Positions 12,030 through 22,353 of a DNA stretch of 64,000 nucleotides are shown one piece after another (the first letter of the stretch is position 1; each line of letters starts with the position of its first letter). Origin of the DNA: Globisporangium splendens (taxonomy: Eukaryota > Oomycota > Peronosporomycetes > Pythiales > Pythiaceae); assembly GCA_006386115.1 (NCBI GenBank), contig VFIW01000045.1, forward strand, positions 292,194-356,193, given 5' to 3'. The position numbers were made by a program, and so were the translations under genes. The notes beneath the pieces were generated by a model. The model had not been told where the DNA came from. It searched no databases and saw nothing but the letters and a program-made list of their open reading frames with translations.

Positions 12030-12306
12030 CTTTTACAACCTACATTATAATCGCACTAATAATGGCCCCTGCTGAATGTGTGCGTCGGAGGAGGGACGTC
12101 GGATCTCTCAGATGTCGGGAGAAATGATGGTGTGGTGAATTAGCGAGCGTTTCACAGAGGGGTTGGGATTACATGTGTTCAAAACAGAAAAACAGAGGCT
12201 GTGTGGCCACCTTGCAGACTCCTTGCGACACATGCCAGGGCTCCCCAACTTAATAAGGGTCCGGGACCTAAAGGTAATTAACACGTCTGTCCCAACAGAA
12301 TAAAAC
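12030..12306. other. Spacer between solo LTR and gypsy element
   Basis: This is presumed original host sequence between two LTR insertions. A short open stretch near 12190-12270 (for example RHMPGLPNLIRVRDL) might be a leftover exon, but it is too short to assign. Confidence 0.35.
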
Positions 12307-12920
12307 TGTAATGGGCTAGGCTGCCATTACATGCAAGGGGGCTCTTTGTGTGTGTCACACACCACCTTGTGGAAGTGCATGTGGGTGCGAAGATATTGGG
12401 TGAAACACATAAAAGTGATCCCCCATGCACGGTGACGTCATCGTCTGACGTCAGAGCAATCTGTGTCTGAGTTGAGTGTTGGTCGCTCGCAATCATTGAG
12501 ATTCGGCGTGAATTACGCACAACAGTACTCTACACGTGAGTGATGGTTCCTACTGGGAAACTGCACTGGTGATGAGACCGACGGGTCCTCCGCCCCTAAA
12601 GTGTTGGCGCGAGCCAATCACTTGCAGGGAATTTTCCGGGCTTTCAGTTCAAGTTTCTCGAAGATCCCTCAGGTACCCAAGGTTTTATATATCAGATTCA
12701 TAGGTTTTATTGTGCATGTTTAGGTTTTAGTTATAAAACCTCTAGGATCCCTAGTGGTGTTTTACATGTAGTGTCAGGAACCATAAGCTCATTTCAATTC
12801 AGTTGCAATTTTACCACCAAGCCCTCAAGTCTTCCTTCCTCCCTCCAAGTCGGGAGACGCTTCCCCTTCAAGCGCAAGTGTGCGTGCCTTGTTTGAGGCT
12901 GTCTCGGATAGCCTCTTACA
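12307..12920 (+). repeat. 5' LTR of gypsy element
   Basis: Matches 18207-18844 along its length. It opens with an 8-bp inverted repeat TGTAATGG/CCATTACA around a short loop. Compared with the 3' LTR it has many one-base deletions and some short losses (614 against 638 bp). Confidence 0.85.
12433..12453. promoter_or_regulatory. Paired TGACGTCA palindromes in 5' LTR
   Basis: TGACGTCA at 12433-12440 and 12446-12453, 5 bp apart, is a likely bZIP-binding enhancer/promoter element of the LTR. Its identity is inferred from the consensus only. Confidence 0.5.
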
Positions 12921-13144
12921 ACGGTCCAGAACCGATGGACATCTCGTATGCAGATGCGACTACAAGCAGATACCCACGCAATGACGGGAAGTGTTTCCGT
13001 TGTGGCAAGCCCGGTCACATCGCAAGAAATTGCAAGGTGTCCTTGCCAAGCCAGCAAGCGACACACGGTTCGCAATCGAATCGACCAGGCAGAGGCCGGC
13101 GATTCGAGCGTTCCCAACAGCCAAAAAACGGGAACGACCAGTAG
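12921..13144 (+). pseudogene. Gypsy gag, C-terminal remnant with zinc knuckle
   Basis: The frame is open across the LTR edge and stops at TAG 13142-13144. It encodes GPEPMDIS, a usual linker before the knuckle, then CFRCGKPGHIARNC, a perfect C-x2-C-x4-H-x4-C zinc knuckle of a nucleocapsid. The matrix/capsid part and any start codon are absent: the LTR joins this segment directly. The element cannot make a normal Gag from this copy. Confidence 0.75.
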
Positions 13145-13162
13145 GAGCGGGGCTCCCTACTG
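13123..13162 (+). promoter_or_regulatory. Programmed -1 ribosomal frameshift signal (gag to pol)
   Basis: The slippery heptamer A-AAA-AAC (13123-13129) lies in the gag frame as CCA AAA AAC. After a 9-base spacer comes a hairpin: CAGTAG (13139-13144) pairs with CTACTG (13157-13162), GAGC (13145-13148) pairs with GCTC (13152-13155), with loop GGG and one bulged C. The gag stop TAG lies inside the stem. Pol is open in the -1 frame, exactly what slippage would yield. All three parts are visible; function is inferred from known retroviral and retroelement signals. Confidence 0.8.
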
Positions 13163-16100
13163 GGCGAACAAAGAGTTCTGTGAATGTCGTGGAAGCGCAG
13201 AACTCTTGCCCCGGTGTGCGCAATGCACATGAAGTTTCCGCGAACAGATGTGAGCGTGTCGAGCAAGAGCCAGCCTTGATAGTCCGCAAGGTTAAGGTAG
13301 ATGGTTACTCAGAACCTCTACGGGCTCTTGTAGACACTGGTGCGTCGAACAATTTTGTCCGCACACAAGTGGTGAGAAGGCAAGGTTTGGACCTGCCTAT
13401 CTCGAACAAGGAAATGATCGTTCGCTTGGCGAATGGATCGAAAGTGACGATGCCTAAGCGCGTGTTGCGTATGGCAATCGAATGTGATGATTTCCGAGGC
13501 GAAGATGAGTTCATTCTACTCGACCTCGATGACAAGTTTGATCTGATTCTGGGAATGCCCTGGTTGAGAAGGTACCAACCGAGCATTGACTGGAAGAAGA
13601 AGAAGATCAGCGTCGACAAGCAAGTCGACGAAGACCTCAGCTGCCAGGCAGCAAGAGAGGTGATTTGGGCATATGCATCTGTTGAAGATGTGTCTAATGA
13701 GAGTCAGGCGTGCGATGGCCCCTCACACTCAAATGACAAGCCCGTGAAGACCACTGGAGGTGGAGTAGTCAGGCGCCAGAAAAAGACTACTCCTGTAGCC
13801 AAGAGCGATGAAGAGTTCCGCTCTGGCAGAAGGAAAGAAGACAAGAAGACCGACGAAGAAGAACGAAGATCTGCAAGCGTCCCTGATCAAGACACAAGAA
13901 AGGCAGAAGATGAAGTGAAGCGACAAGAACAAGCCACTTCAAGCGAATATGTGAACGTCGCAGTCTACAATGAAGAAGGTGACAGCCAGATAGTGCGTCA
14001 CGTACAAGTTGAAAATCCTCCAAGTCTGGCTCAAGAATTGATTTCCTTGCCGTTGATGAGCAAGAAGACGCTCAAGCGTAGCCTGGCGAAAGGCGAAATT
14101 TCGCAAATTTGTGCGATCGTCGATGAAGTTGCCGACGATGTCATCAACACTGCGGAAGTGTTAGATGAGAGAACACGGAAGGAGAGGTTTGATGAGCAGT
14201 CGTGGGACGCTCTAAAGACAAACCCCGTGTATGGACTTGCCAAGGAATATGCGGACATATTTCCAGACAAAGTGCCGGACGAATTGCCGCAGGACAGAGG
14301 CATTCGTCACGAGATAGATGTACTTCCGGGAACGAAGTACTGTATCACAAGGCAATGGCCGCTACCGAAGGAACAAGTCGATGCGATCGACGAGTTCTTC
14401 GCGCAGCGACAGAAGGCTGGCCATGTGCGCGAGAGCAAGTCTCCGCACTGCAGTCCCACCTTCTGTGTGAAGAAGGCCACAGGCGGTTGGCGCATTGTTC
14501 ACGCATTCAACAAATTGAATGATGCGACCATACCTGCTCAGACCCCAGTTCCACGAAAGGATATGATCCTTGATGGAATGGTTGGCAGCACTGTCTTTAG
14601 CGCGATCGATCTGAAAGACGGGTTCTACCAGATTCGAATGCGCGAGAGCGATGTACCATTTACAGCAGTTAGCACCCCTAGTGGTATGCTGTGGGAGTGG
14701 ATGGTGATGCCACAAGGTCTGAAGAACGCACCAGCAACTTTCAACAGAATGGTCACGAATGTACTTCATCCATTGAGAGAGTTTGCACCGAGCTACTTTG
14801 ACGACATATTCGTTCATAGTAAGGCCTCGGAAGGGAAGAAAGATGTCGATGTTCATCTTGAACATCTTCGTCAAGTCTTTCAAGTTATGCGTGAGAACAA
14901 ACTGTACGCTAACTTGAAGAAATGCATCTTCTTCGCCCCCGAGATCCCTGTACTCGGTTGCTTTGTTGGCAAGAATGGCGTTCGGGTCGATCCTGAGAAG
15001 GTCAAGTCTATCGACGATTGGCCTATTCCTCAGAACATCAAACAGCTACGTCAGTGGCTGGGTTTGGCCAACTATTTGCACAAATACACGCGCAACTATG
15101 CAGCGTTAGTGCAACCCCTCACGAGTCTTTTGAAGAAAGATAATGAGTGGGAATGGTCAGAGGAACATCAGGCAGCGTTTGCCAAAGTAAAGAAGAGCTT
15201 AAGAGAAGCTCCTGTCCTAGCTCTCGCAGACCATGAGAAGCCGTTCCATGTAGTCTGCGATGCGAGCGACTATGCCATCGGGTGTGCACTAATGCAACAC
15301 GATGATGAGGGCAAAGAAAGAGTTGTGTCGTATCAGTCACGACAACTCAGGCCCGCAGAACGGAACTATCCGGTCCATGACAAGGAACTATTGGCCATGA
15401 AGTATGCATTGGCAAAGTTCCGAGTCTATTTGCTTGGTGAAAAGCAGTTCGCTATTTACATTGATCACGCATCACTGCGGACAGCTGTAAAGACGCCTCA
15501 CCTATCGCAAAGAATGGCAAGATGGTTTTCCTTCTTCGCTGAGTACAACTTTGTTGTACATTATAAGCCCGGCAAGTCAAACATTCTTGCCGATGCACTG
15601 TCAAGACGTCCGGATTATGATCCGAAGAACAAGAGTGACGACACGAACGGAGCGTGCCGACTCTGTGAAGACGTCAACGCGATTGCTACGGGAGTGACAA
15701 GCACAGTCCAAGAAGAGATCACTGAGGGCTACAAGCAAGACGAAGCATGCCAAGAACTGATCAAGTATTTCAAGAATCCCTCAGAGAAGGCACTCCAAAA
15801 CCTCCCACCAAGAGCAAGATCGCGTGTTCACCGTTACAGCATGCACAATGAGCTGCTGTACTATACGGTTGACGAAGGGGATCCAGCGAGGATCGTTGTC
15901 CCCAACGACGAAGGTCTGCGTCATCGACTCTTGTACGAGTATCATGACGGTCCTTCGAGTGGCCATCTCGGACGTGAGAAAACGTTTCTCAACTTGTCTC
16001 GAGATTATTACTGGCCTCACATGTACAAGTGGGTTCGCAAGTATGTGCGTACTTGCGAAGTGTGCCAAAGAGTTAAGCCATCCGGCTCTACTCGGGCCCC

Positions 16101-17805
16101 ACTTCGTTCATTGGCTGTCCCTCAGGACAGTTGGAAGTCTGTGAGTATGGACTTCATATTCGGACTTCCAAGAGACAAACACGGACGCAATGGCATCCTT
16201 GTGTTTGTGGACCGATTCAGCAAGATGGTCCATCTTGCGCCGGTCTCGGATAAGATCTCGGCAGAGATGACTGCGAAAGTCTTTGTAGACGTGGTGTTCC
16301 GTCTACATGGTCTGCCCTCGGAGATCGTATCAGACCGTGACACTCGGTTTACGTCTAGGTTTTGGCGAACTCTGTTTGGCATTTTGGATACAAAACTATC
16401 CATGTCAACAGCAGCACACCCAGAGACAGACGGTCAAACTGAACGAGTGAATCGTGTCCTTGAAGACGTGTTGCGCAGTTATGCGACGTCTTTCAAAGAG
16501 TGGAGTGAGTTTCTCCCTCTCGCAGAGTTTGCGTTGAACAACTCCACGCATGTCTCGACAGGTCATACCCCGTTCTATGTGAACTACGGACTCCGCCCGA
16601 GAGTGCCAGCGTCACTAGTGGGAGAGGTTTCTACCTTAAGTGGGGGAGAGACTATGGCTAAGGAGCCACAGTCGGATCTGAATGCTGTCACAGAGTTAAA
16701 AGCCAACTTTGACTCGATGAAACCTCTAGACGACATGACAAGTCGTGAGGAACAGCAAGTCGATGACTTTATTGTGAGGAGACAAGCCGTTGTGAGGTTT
16801 GTTCGAGACGCAATTGCAAAGGCTCAGGATCTGCAAAAGGAACAAGCAGATAGGAGCGGAAGGAAGAACAAGCAAGTATATAAGATCAATGATCTTGTAT
16901 TACTTAGCACGGCTAATCTACCTGAACACGCAGTGTCTAACTTGGGGAGTTCGAAACTTCTGCCAAGATATATTGGACCGTTCAGGGTAGTTAAATGCAA
17001 TGGTGATGCCTACACACTAGACATTCCTACACGCATGCGACTACACCCTACGTTCTACGTAGGTAGACTGAAGCCTTACCTTCCAAGTGGGTCAGCGAAC
17101 CCTACAGAGCCTTTGGCAGACGATCAAGTCGATCCTGAAGTCGCTCCACCAGCTCGCGAAGAGTCTGTAACTCATCGTCATGGAGCTTCTTCTCGGCATA
17201 AAGGCGCTGAAGCACATCAAAGGACTCGTCCTTTATTGTCTCCAACGCGAGAAGGCGACCATGATACTCCTTCCGAAGTATCTCAAGAGAAGTCCCTGCC
17301 TCTTCCACAGAGCGCAGTAGACGTTCGTGATACGCATCACGAGCTTTCTCAGCCTTCTGGAGTCGTTCAAGCTCGGCTTGAATCTTCTCGAACCTCTGTT
17401 CGAACCGAGACTCCATTGCCGAACGCTGGGCAAGACCATCGAAGAGCAAGTCGATCTTCGACTCCTGCTCCTTCAACCGGTCTTCGAGTACCGCGTTGCG
17501 AACTTCAAGAGCCTCGATCTGAGCACGGTGAGCACTCTTCCACTTCCAGAGTCGCTCAATCGTTTTCGCGTTCAGCCCCACCTCCTCTGATCGATCATCA
17601 GGGAGAGTGTCGTTGGATCGTTGAGTCGATAGTCGATCACGAGGATCGATCGACTCGTCGTCGAGGAGAGAAGTCGTTGAACCGTCAACGCTTCTACAGA
17701 GTACGGTGGCTTGGCTATCCGCCGGACTCGGACACGTGGGAACCTCGAGAGACTCTTCAGTCTGATGTTCCCGACGTGGTTCACAGTTACGAACAGAGCT
17801 TGTAG
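13130..17805 (+). CDS. Gypsy pol polyprotein (PR-RT-RNaseH-IN-chromodomain)
   Basis: The frame is uninterrupted from 12991, but translation should enter it by frameshift near 13129. Retropepsin is at about 13330 (VDTGAS). The reverse transcriptase palm motif YFDDIF is at about 14793, with the usual DLKDGFYQI and LPQGLKNAP-like MPQGLKNAP segments before it. RNase H follows at about 15255 (VCDASDYAIGCAL) and the integrase HHCC finger at about 15960-16070 (H...H...CEVCQ). The catalytic DDE core covers 16150-16450 (MDFIFGLP, SDRDTRF, HPETDGQTERVN). A C-terminal chromodomain at about 17605-17790 (YRVRWLGYPPDSDTWEP) may target histone marks. The linker before the chromodomain (17100-17600) is low-complexity Ser/Pro/Arg/Glu and overlaps the antisense ORF. 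No stop codons occur, which is notable beside the lost gag. Confidence 0.88.
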
Positions 17806-18130
17806 TGCTCTCGCGAGCACTAGAACGACGAGAGCCAAGCTCTTTATGATCGTTCTCGAGCGTGCCTCCTAGGTTCCCTAGCAAACGCTCGACAAGATTC
17901 TCGTTCTCGAGTCGGACAAACGTCTTCCACGACTCGAGCTTCGCTGTGCTGGACTGGCCAGGATCGTCGCTGCCGGACATCTTGCGCCAGAGGAAGAACA
18001 ACTCCTTGTAGAACCGACGTCCTCCACGCTTCTTGCGAATAGCGGAGATGTCGTACAAGCCGGGAGTCGTCCGCTGCCGCTTTGGCTCGGGCCGTTCTTC
18101 GCGCTTCACTTGGTCGCTTGATCGCTTCAT
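17102..18130 (-). CDS. Antisense coiled-coil ORF at the 3' end of the gypsy element
   Basis: A 342-residue ORF starts at ATG 18130 (MKRSSDQVK) on the strand opposite pol. It overlaps the last 700 bp of pol, including the chromodomain codons. It begins 77 bp inside the 3' LTR edge, so an antisense LTR transcript could express it. The N-terminus is basic with a Trp-rich patch (RRFYKELFFLWRKM). The middle is Ser/Asp-rich. The last 160 residues form a long heptad-patterned coiled coil (IERLWKWKSAHRAQIEALE, ending LVERLQDRLDRL). In this stretch the pol frame is low complexity while the antisense frame looks like a normal protein, which argues the ORF is real. The frame also extends upstream into the LTR to 18400. 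No family recognised. Confidence 0.55.
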   Translation of the reverse strand: MKRSSDQVKREERPEPKRQRTTPGLYDISAIRKKRGGRRFYKELFFLWRKMSGSDDPGQSSTAKLESWKTFVRLENENLVERLLGNLGGTLENDHKELGSRRSSARESTTSSVRNCEPRREHQTEESLEVPTCPSPADSQATVLCRSVDGSTTSLLDDESIDPRDRLSTQRSNDTLPDDRSEEVGLNAKTIERLWKWKSAHRAQIEALEVRNAVLEDRLKEQESKIDLLFDGLAQRSAMESRFEQRFEKIQAELERLQKAEKARDAYHERLLRSVEEAGTSLEILRKEYHGRLLALETIKDESFDVLQRLYAEKKLHDDELQTLRELVERLQDRLDRLPKAL

Positions 18131-18193
18131 GGTCAATTGGAAAGTGAGAGCGGGTACCTCTTCCGAAAGAAGTAAAATCCATGATGGAACTTT

Positions 18194-18203
18194 AAGGGAG
18201 GGA
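18194..18203 (+). other. Polypurine tract of gypsy element
   Basis: AAGGGAGGGA lies 3 bp before the 3' LTR, the expected place for plus-strand priming. Confidence 0.7.
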
Positions 18204-18206
18204 TGA

Positions 18207-18844
18207 TGTAATGGGCTAAGGCTGCCATTACATGCAAGGTGGCTCTTTGTGTGTGTCACACACCACCTTGTGGAAGTGCATTGTGGGTGCGAAGATATTG
18301 GGTGAAGCACACAAAAGTGATCCCCACATGCACAGGTGACGTCATCGTCTGACGTCAGAGCAATCTGTGTCTGAGTTGAGTGTTGGTCGCTCGCAATCAT
18401 TGAGATTCGGCGTGATTACGCACAACAGTACCCTAGACATGTGAATGATGGTTCCTACTTGGGAAACTGCACTGGTGATGAGAGCGACGTGTCTCTGCCA
18501 CCTAAAGTGTGGCGCGAGCCAATCACTTTGCAGGGAATTTTCCACGGGACTTCAAGTTCAAGTTTCTCGAAGATCCCCTGGGTTCAACCTCAGTGTACCC
18601 AAGGTTTTATATATCATATTAATAGGTTTTATTGTGCATGTTTAGGTTTTAGTTATAAAACCTCTAGGAGACCTAGTGGTGTTTTACATGTAGTGTCAGG
18701 AACCATAAGCTCATTTCAATTCAGTTGCAATTTTACCACCAAGCCCTCAAGTCTTCTTCTCTCCCTCCAAGTCGGGAGACGCTTCCTCTGGCACAAGCGT
18801 GTGTGCCGTGTTTGAGGGACTGTTTGGAACAGCGCCCTCTTACA
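18207..18844 (+). repeat. 3' LTR of gypsy element
   Basis: Begins TGTAATGGGC after the polypurine tract and ends CCCTCTTACA. It carries AT-rich blocks GGTTTTATATATC and AGGTTTTAG that could hold the core promoter or polyadenylation signals. Confidence 0.85.
18337..18357. promoter_or_regulatory. Paired TGACGTCA palindromes in 3' LTR
   Basis: TGACGTCA at 18337-18344 and 18350-18357, with the same 5-bp spacing as in the other two LTRs. It may also drive the antisense ORF. Confidence 0.5.
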
Positions 18845-19245
18845 TAAACACAACATGCAAGAGCTGCTAATATAAACCTCCCTAAAACAAGATAGGCAAC
18901 CATAAACAGGTAAACAGTGCATCAATGAATTTACTGAAATTGTTCTTATACCGCACTTTCACTGTACTGCTTCTGCGAAATATTTACACGTCCAGTCTCT
19001 TCCTATCTAAAGCTATTTCGGATTCATAACGCATAAACCTCTGACAGCGCATATCATTGGTGTGTCGCTCCCTGTGAGAACGGATCCCGTCTGTTGCGGG
19101 TTCGTTCTTCCATCCGTTTTGCTCCCCTTGCCAAGTGCGAAGAAGCGACGAAGAGAAAGGCAAGTGGAGCACAAAGGAAACCTTCTTCCTTTACAGCGCT
19201 ACTGTCGGTCGTTGACACTCGCCACTCCGCCGCAAGACGCTCACC
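18845..19245. other. Intergenic region upstream of mS38
   Basis: AT-rich with no coding signal. The last 150 bp should hold the promoter and 5'UTR of the next gene. Confidence 0.5.
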
Positions 19246-19734
19246 ATGGCGCTCCGTGCTGCGCGAACCCTGCTCTCGCGCCGCGCGCCGCTGACCTCGG
19301 CCGTCGGCAGCCGCCGCGCGTTCATGTCCACCGGCGCGAACAACATCTTCTCGGAGCCGTCGTTCCCGGTGCGCAGCAACGGCTTTGAAGGCGATGATCC
19401 AGCGGTGTGGCTCGAAAAGTACGCGCGCATGGACCCCTCGGACATGTGGAAGGTCGGCTCGTTCCCGCTGCAAGACGCGCGCGACACCAAGGCGTCGTCG
19501 TTGTTGACCTGCTCGGAGGATCTCTGGGACACCTCGGGGATGCTCAGCGCGCTCTCCGACAACCTGCCGCTCCGTGAATCTGGCACCCACGGCGTTGACG
19601 AACTGCTCCGCGAAATGGACATGACCTACGGCTACTTTGCGGACAGTGTGCTCAAGAAGAGACGAAAGAAGATGAACAAGCACAAGCACCGCAAGCGCAA
19701 GAAAGCGCTGCGCATGCGCACCAAGAAGAACTAG
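19246..19734 (+). CDS. Mitochondrial small-subunit ribosomal protein mS38 (AURKAIP1/COX24 family)
   Basis: Single exon, 162 residues. The N-terminus (MALRAARTLLSRRAP, rich in Ala/Arg, no acids) is a likely mitochondrial targeting peptide. The C-terminus, SVLKKRRKKMNKHKHRKRKK followed by ALRMRTKK, is the very basic conserved tail of mS38. Human AURKAIP1 and yeast Cox24/Qri5 share this tail, which binds rRNA at the decoding region. The middle is poorly conserved in the family. The start is the first ATG of the frame after a typical upstream region, in a CACCATGG context. Confidence 0.85.
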   Translation: MALRAARTLLSRRAPLTSAVGSRRAFMSTGANNIFSEPSFPVRSNGFEGDDPAVWLEKYARMDPSDMWKVGSFPLQDARDTKASSLLTCSEDLWDTSGMLSALSDNLPLRESGTHGVDELLREMDMTYGYFADSVLKKRRKKMNKHKHRKRKKALRMRTKKN

Positions 19735-20561
19735 GCAACCTTCAACGTTGCGCAGGGTCGACGACGACCGTGCTCTGTATCCGCTCATTCTCTTTCCAAG
19801 TGTGTGTGCGTCAGCAGCGCCATCAAGCATTGAAGAGCTGTTTGTTGGTTTGATGTGTATGCATGAAGAGCGAGTGTGGGCGGAGTGCAACGCGAACAGC
19901 GAGTCGAGAAGCATGGCAGAAGAAGAAGAAGAAGAGATGAAGGAAACAGCAATGCCGTAGCAGCGAAAATCGTCCAAGAAACAACAAAACCCCGATAGAA
20001 AAAAGAAATGGACTTGATCACCGTGGGTGGAGAGAGGGGCATGCGTGTCCTCCTCAGGCTGTCGTTGATGCTGCTGCTGTCGTTGCTGGTGCTTTTATGT
20101 TTTTGCTCTTCGTTGTGAATCGCTTGCTGCACCTTTTGTTCCTTCTAGCTAAGAAATAAATAGAGAAAATATGGGAAGCACGCTGCTGAAACAAAACGCA
20201 TGCACCACCGTTCGTCAGCTCTCAAGTCGCGTGGCGCATTCTTGATGTTTTTTGTTTTTGTTTTTTTTCTTGGTTTGTGTGATGTGGCAGCACTTCGATG
20301 AGTGGTGGCACGCAACCCAAAGATAGCGGAGAAGGAAAAGGATTTAGATTCGCTTCGCACGCCTCTTCAAATCGCATCGCAGGAACAGCAAAAGATCGCA
20401 GAGAGCACACATCCTGCTTGAAGAATAGTCCGCAGCATGCTGAAAAAGCTCACATCGCCAAGGAGCAAAGGTTTGTGAAGTGGTGAGGCGAAGCAGCCGT
20501 CAGCTAATGCGGCAGACAAAGCGTTGAGGTACGATTAAATGCATGAGTCCAGTCTCACAAG
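19735..20561. other. Intergenic region, no gene recognised
   Basis: 3'UTR of mS38 followed by AT-rich sequence with poly-T and poly-A tracts. Short open stretches on both strands show no family motifs and have biased composition; I read them as noncoding. Confidence 0.5.
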
Positions 20562-22115
20562 ATGGCACTCGCTCGTCCAATACGATATTCTCTCTATCTT
20601 CCACTTGTTCTCATGTGCAGTGGTCTTGCGTCGGTCGCGAACGATGGCGAAGCGCAAGGCAAAAAAGACAGCGCAAATGCTTCTTCTGCCGACGGCAAAG
20701 CATCTGCAAATCGTTTCAAAGCGAGTGCGAGTTCAAAGGACAAACAAGGCAGCGAAGGCAATTCAGACGTGCAAAATGCAGCCAAGCAGCAACAAATGAA
20801 AGCACCTGCTATTGACTTGAATGCACTCAAGGATCCAGATGCAGCATCCATCGTGACCACGAACGAAGGGATTCCGACCGATACTGCAGCTACAGATCAA
20901 AGAAAGCCGCTGATACGGAGTCCCCGCACTCGAGCGATCTTGGACGATCACAATGAATCGACAACGCCGGACGCCAAATCGTACGTGTCATTTACTACAT
21001 CGAGGCGGGTCACCCTCTTCATGCATTTCTGATCGTCGGCTTTGTTCGTTTTCTTTTTGGGCTGCCTTCACTCACTCAGGAAATCACGAGAAGCGCTGGA
21101 AGCGAGTCCAAAGAAGGAAAAGAAGAAAGCACAGACCAAGAAAGACACGTTTGGTGGATTGAAGACACTCAGGTCTAGGAAAGACACGCCGGCTCGCGAA
21201 TCCAGTGGCGACAGACAGCACCAGACACTCTCTCGGACTGCAGTAAGCGCAAAAGAAGCCATCGCGGACGCCAAAACTGACCAGCGGAGCAACAGGGACC
21301 ACGGCGATAGTGAGCATAAGCAATCGTCATCGTCTTCACGGCGGATGGATGTCAACATGAAACCTGACGGGACAGAATCGAATGCATTGGAACAGCAGGA
21401 GAATGAGAAAACCGACAACATCACAAATCAGTCCACGAAAAAACAGGGTACAAGCAAGCAAACTAAAAGCTCGTTATCGCCATTGCGACGCCGCAAACAA
21501 GACCAAGATTCTCGTGCTGGTAGCTCGAAAGAAGTACCAGGAAGCCGGCTCAAACTCAGGGATCTTTTTCCGGTCCACCAACCGGAAGTTCACATAGTTG
21601 GAGATATCACAAGTGGTGAAGGCTTTGGCCGTGGAGGGTTTGCATGCAAATGGGGGATCGAGTATGGCAGTATGTGGCATCACATCGCTGGAGACCAACT
21701 GGGGCAAACTCAGATCGACTACCCATTGTCTTCTACCCACCCAATAATCTGGAGCCACCCGATCGACCTGCATTTCGCCGCAGCTTCATTTCAAGGCTGG
21801 CCCAAGTTGCTCTTTCAAGTCTGGCAAATTGACACGCACATGAAGTCAAGCGTGGCAGGCTACGGATTTATCCACCTTCCCTTTTCTCCTGGAGAGCATC
21901 ACTTATCAGTTGCGCTGTGGAGACCGATAGGTTCCGCAAAAGAGGAATTGGAGGCAAGATTTCTTGGACACACTCCTGAGCTTGTCACAGACGAAGTCGT
22001 TTTTAACTCAGCTTGGGCAGAACGATGCCGACTCCAAACCATCGCCACTGGAAAAGTGCATCTACAAGTGGGGATTCTTCTGCGCAATTTCGAAATGTTG
22101 GCAATGGAAATGTAG
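20562..22115 (+). CDS. B9D2: B9 domain protein, B9D2-like, with long N-terminal extension
   Basis: Exons 20562-20980 and 21080-22115 (intron GTACGT..CTCAG, phase kept) give 484 residues. The last 175 residues match B9D2 well: PEVHIVGDITSGEGF, FACKWGIEYGSMWHHIAG, GQTQIDYP, WSHPIDLHFAAASFQGWP, LAGYGF-like VAGYGFIHLPFSPGEH, ending VHLQVGILLRNFEM. B9D2 works with B9D1 and MKS1 at the ciliary transition zone, so the organism makes flagella, as oomycete zoospores do. The first 300 residues are Lys/Ser/Gln-rich and look disordered; animal B9D2 has no such extension. The first exon opens with a hydrophobic stretch (YSLYLPLVLMCSGLAS), odd for a cytosolic protein. A splice acceptor (CTCATGTGCAG, about 20620) lies inside it, so the true first exon may be elsewhere. 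Confidence 0.78.
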
Positions 22116-22353
22116 ACGAATCAATGATATTGCCGATTGCTGAAAAACAATATGGTGCATGCATTACTGAATAAAGTCGAATCAGCTGGAATAGTCATGA
22201 GCCATGACGACAGTCGTGCACGCTCTATTAGACACATTCTTCAAATATTCTACTGGCAAAATCCCTGCATCAATAAGGTCAAATTAGTCGCCACATTTAG
22301 GATGTAGTCACATAGCATGTGTCTTACTTTAAGGTCACTCAATGGTCTCTTCT

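Larger units (their letters stand above)
12307..18844 (+). mobile_element. Ty3/gypsy LTR retrotransposon, gag-deleted, pol frame intact
   Basis: The element is 6.5 kb and bounded by LTRs (614 and 638 bp) that begin TGTAATGGGC and end CTTACA. Internal order on the plus strand is: gag zinc knuckle, -1 frameshift site, protease, reverse transcriptase, RNase H, integrase, chromodomain, antisense ORF, polypurine tract. PR-RT-RH-IN order defines Ty3/gypsy, and the terminal chromodomain suggests a chromovirus-like clade. The 5' LTR runs directly into the end of gag, so the primer-binding site and most of gag are missing. No exact target duplication is visible (AAAAC on the left, TAAAC on the right). 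The LTRs differ by many single-base changes, so the insertion is not very recent unless the 5' copy is poorly sequenced. Confidence 0.88.
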
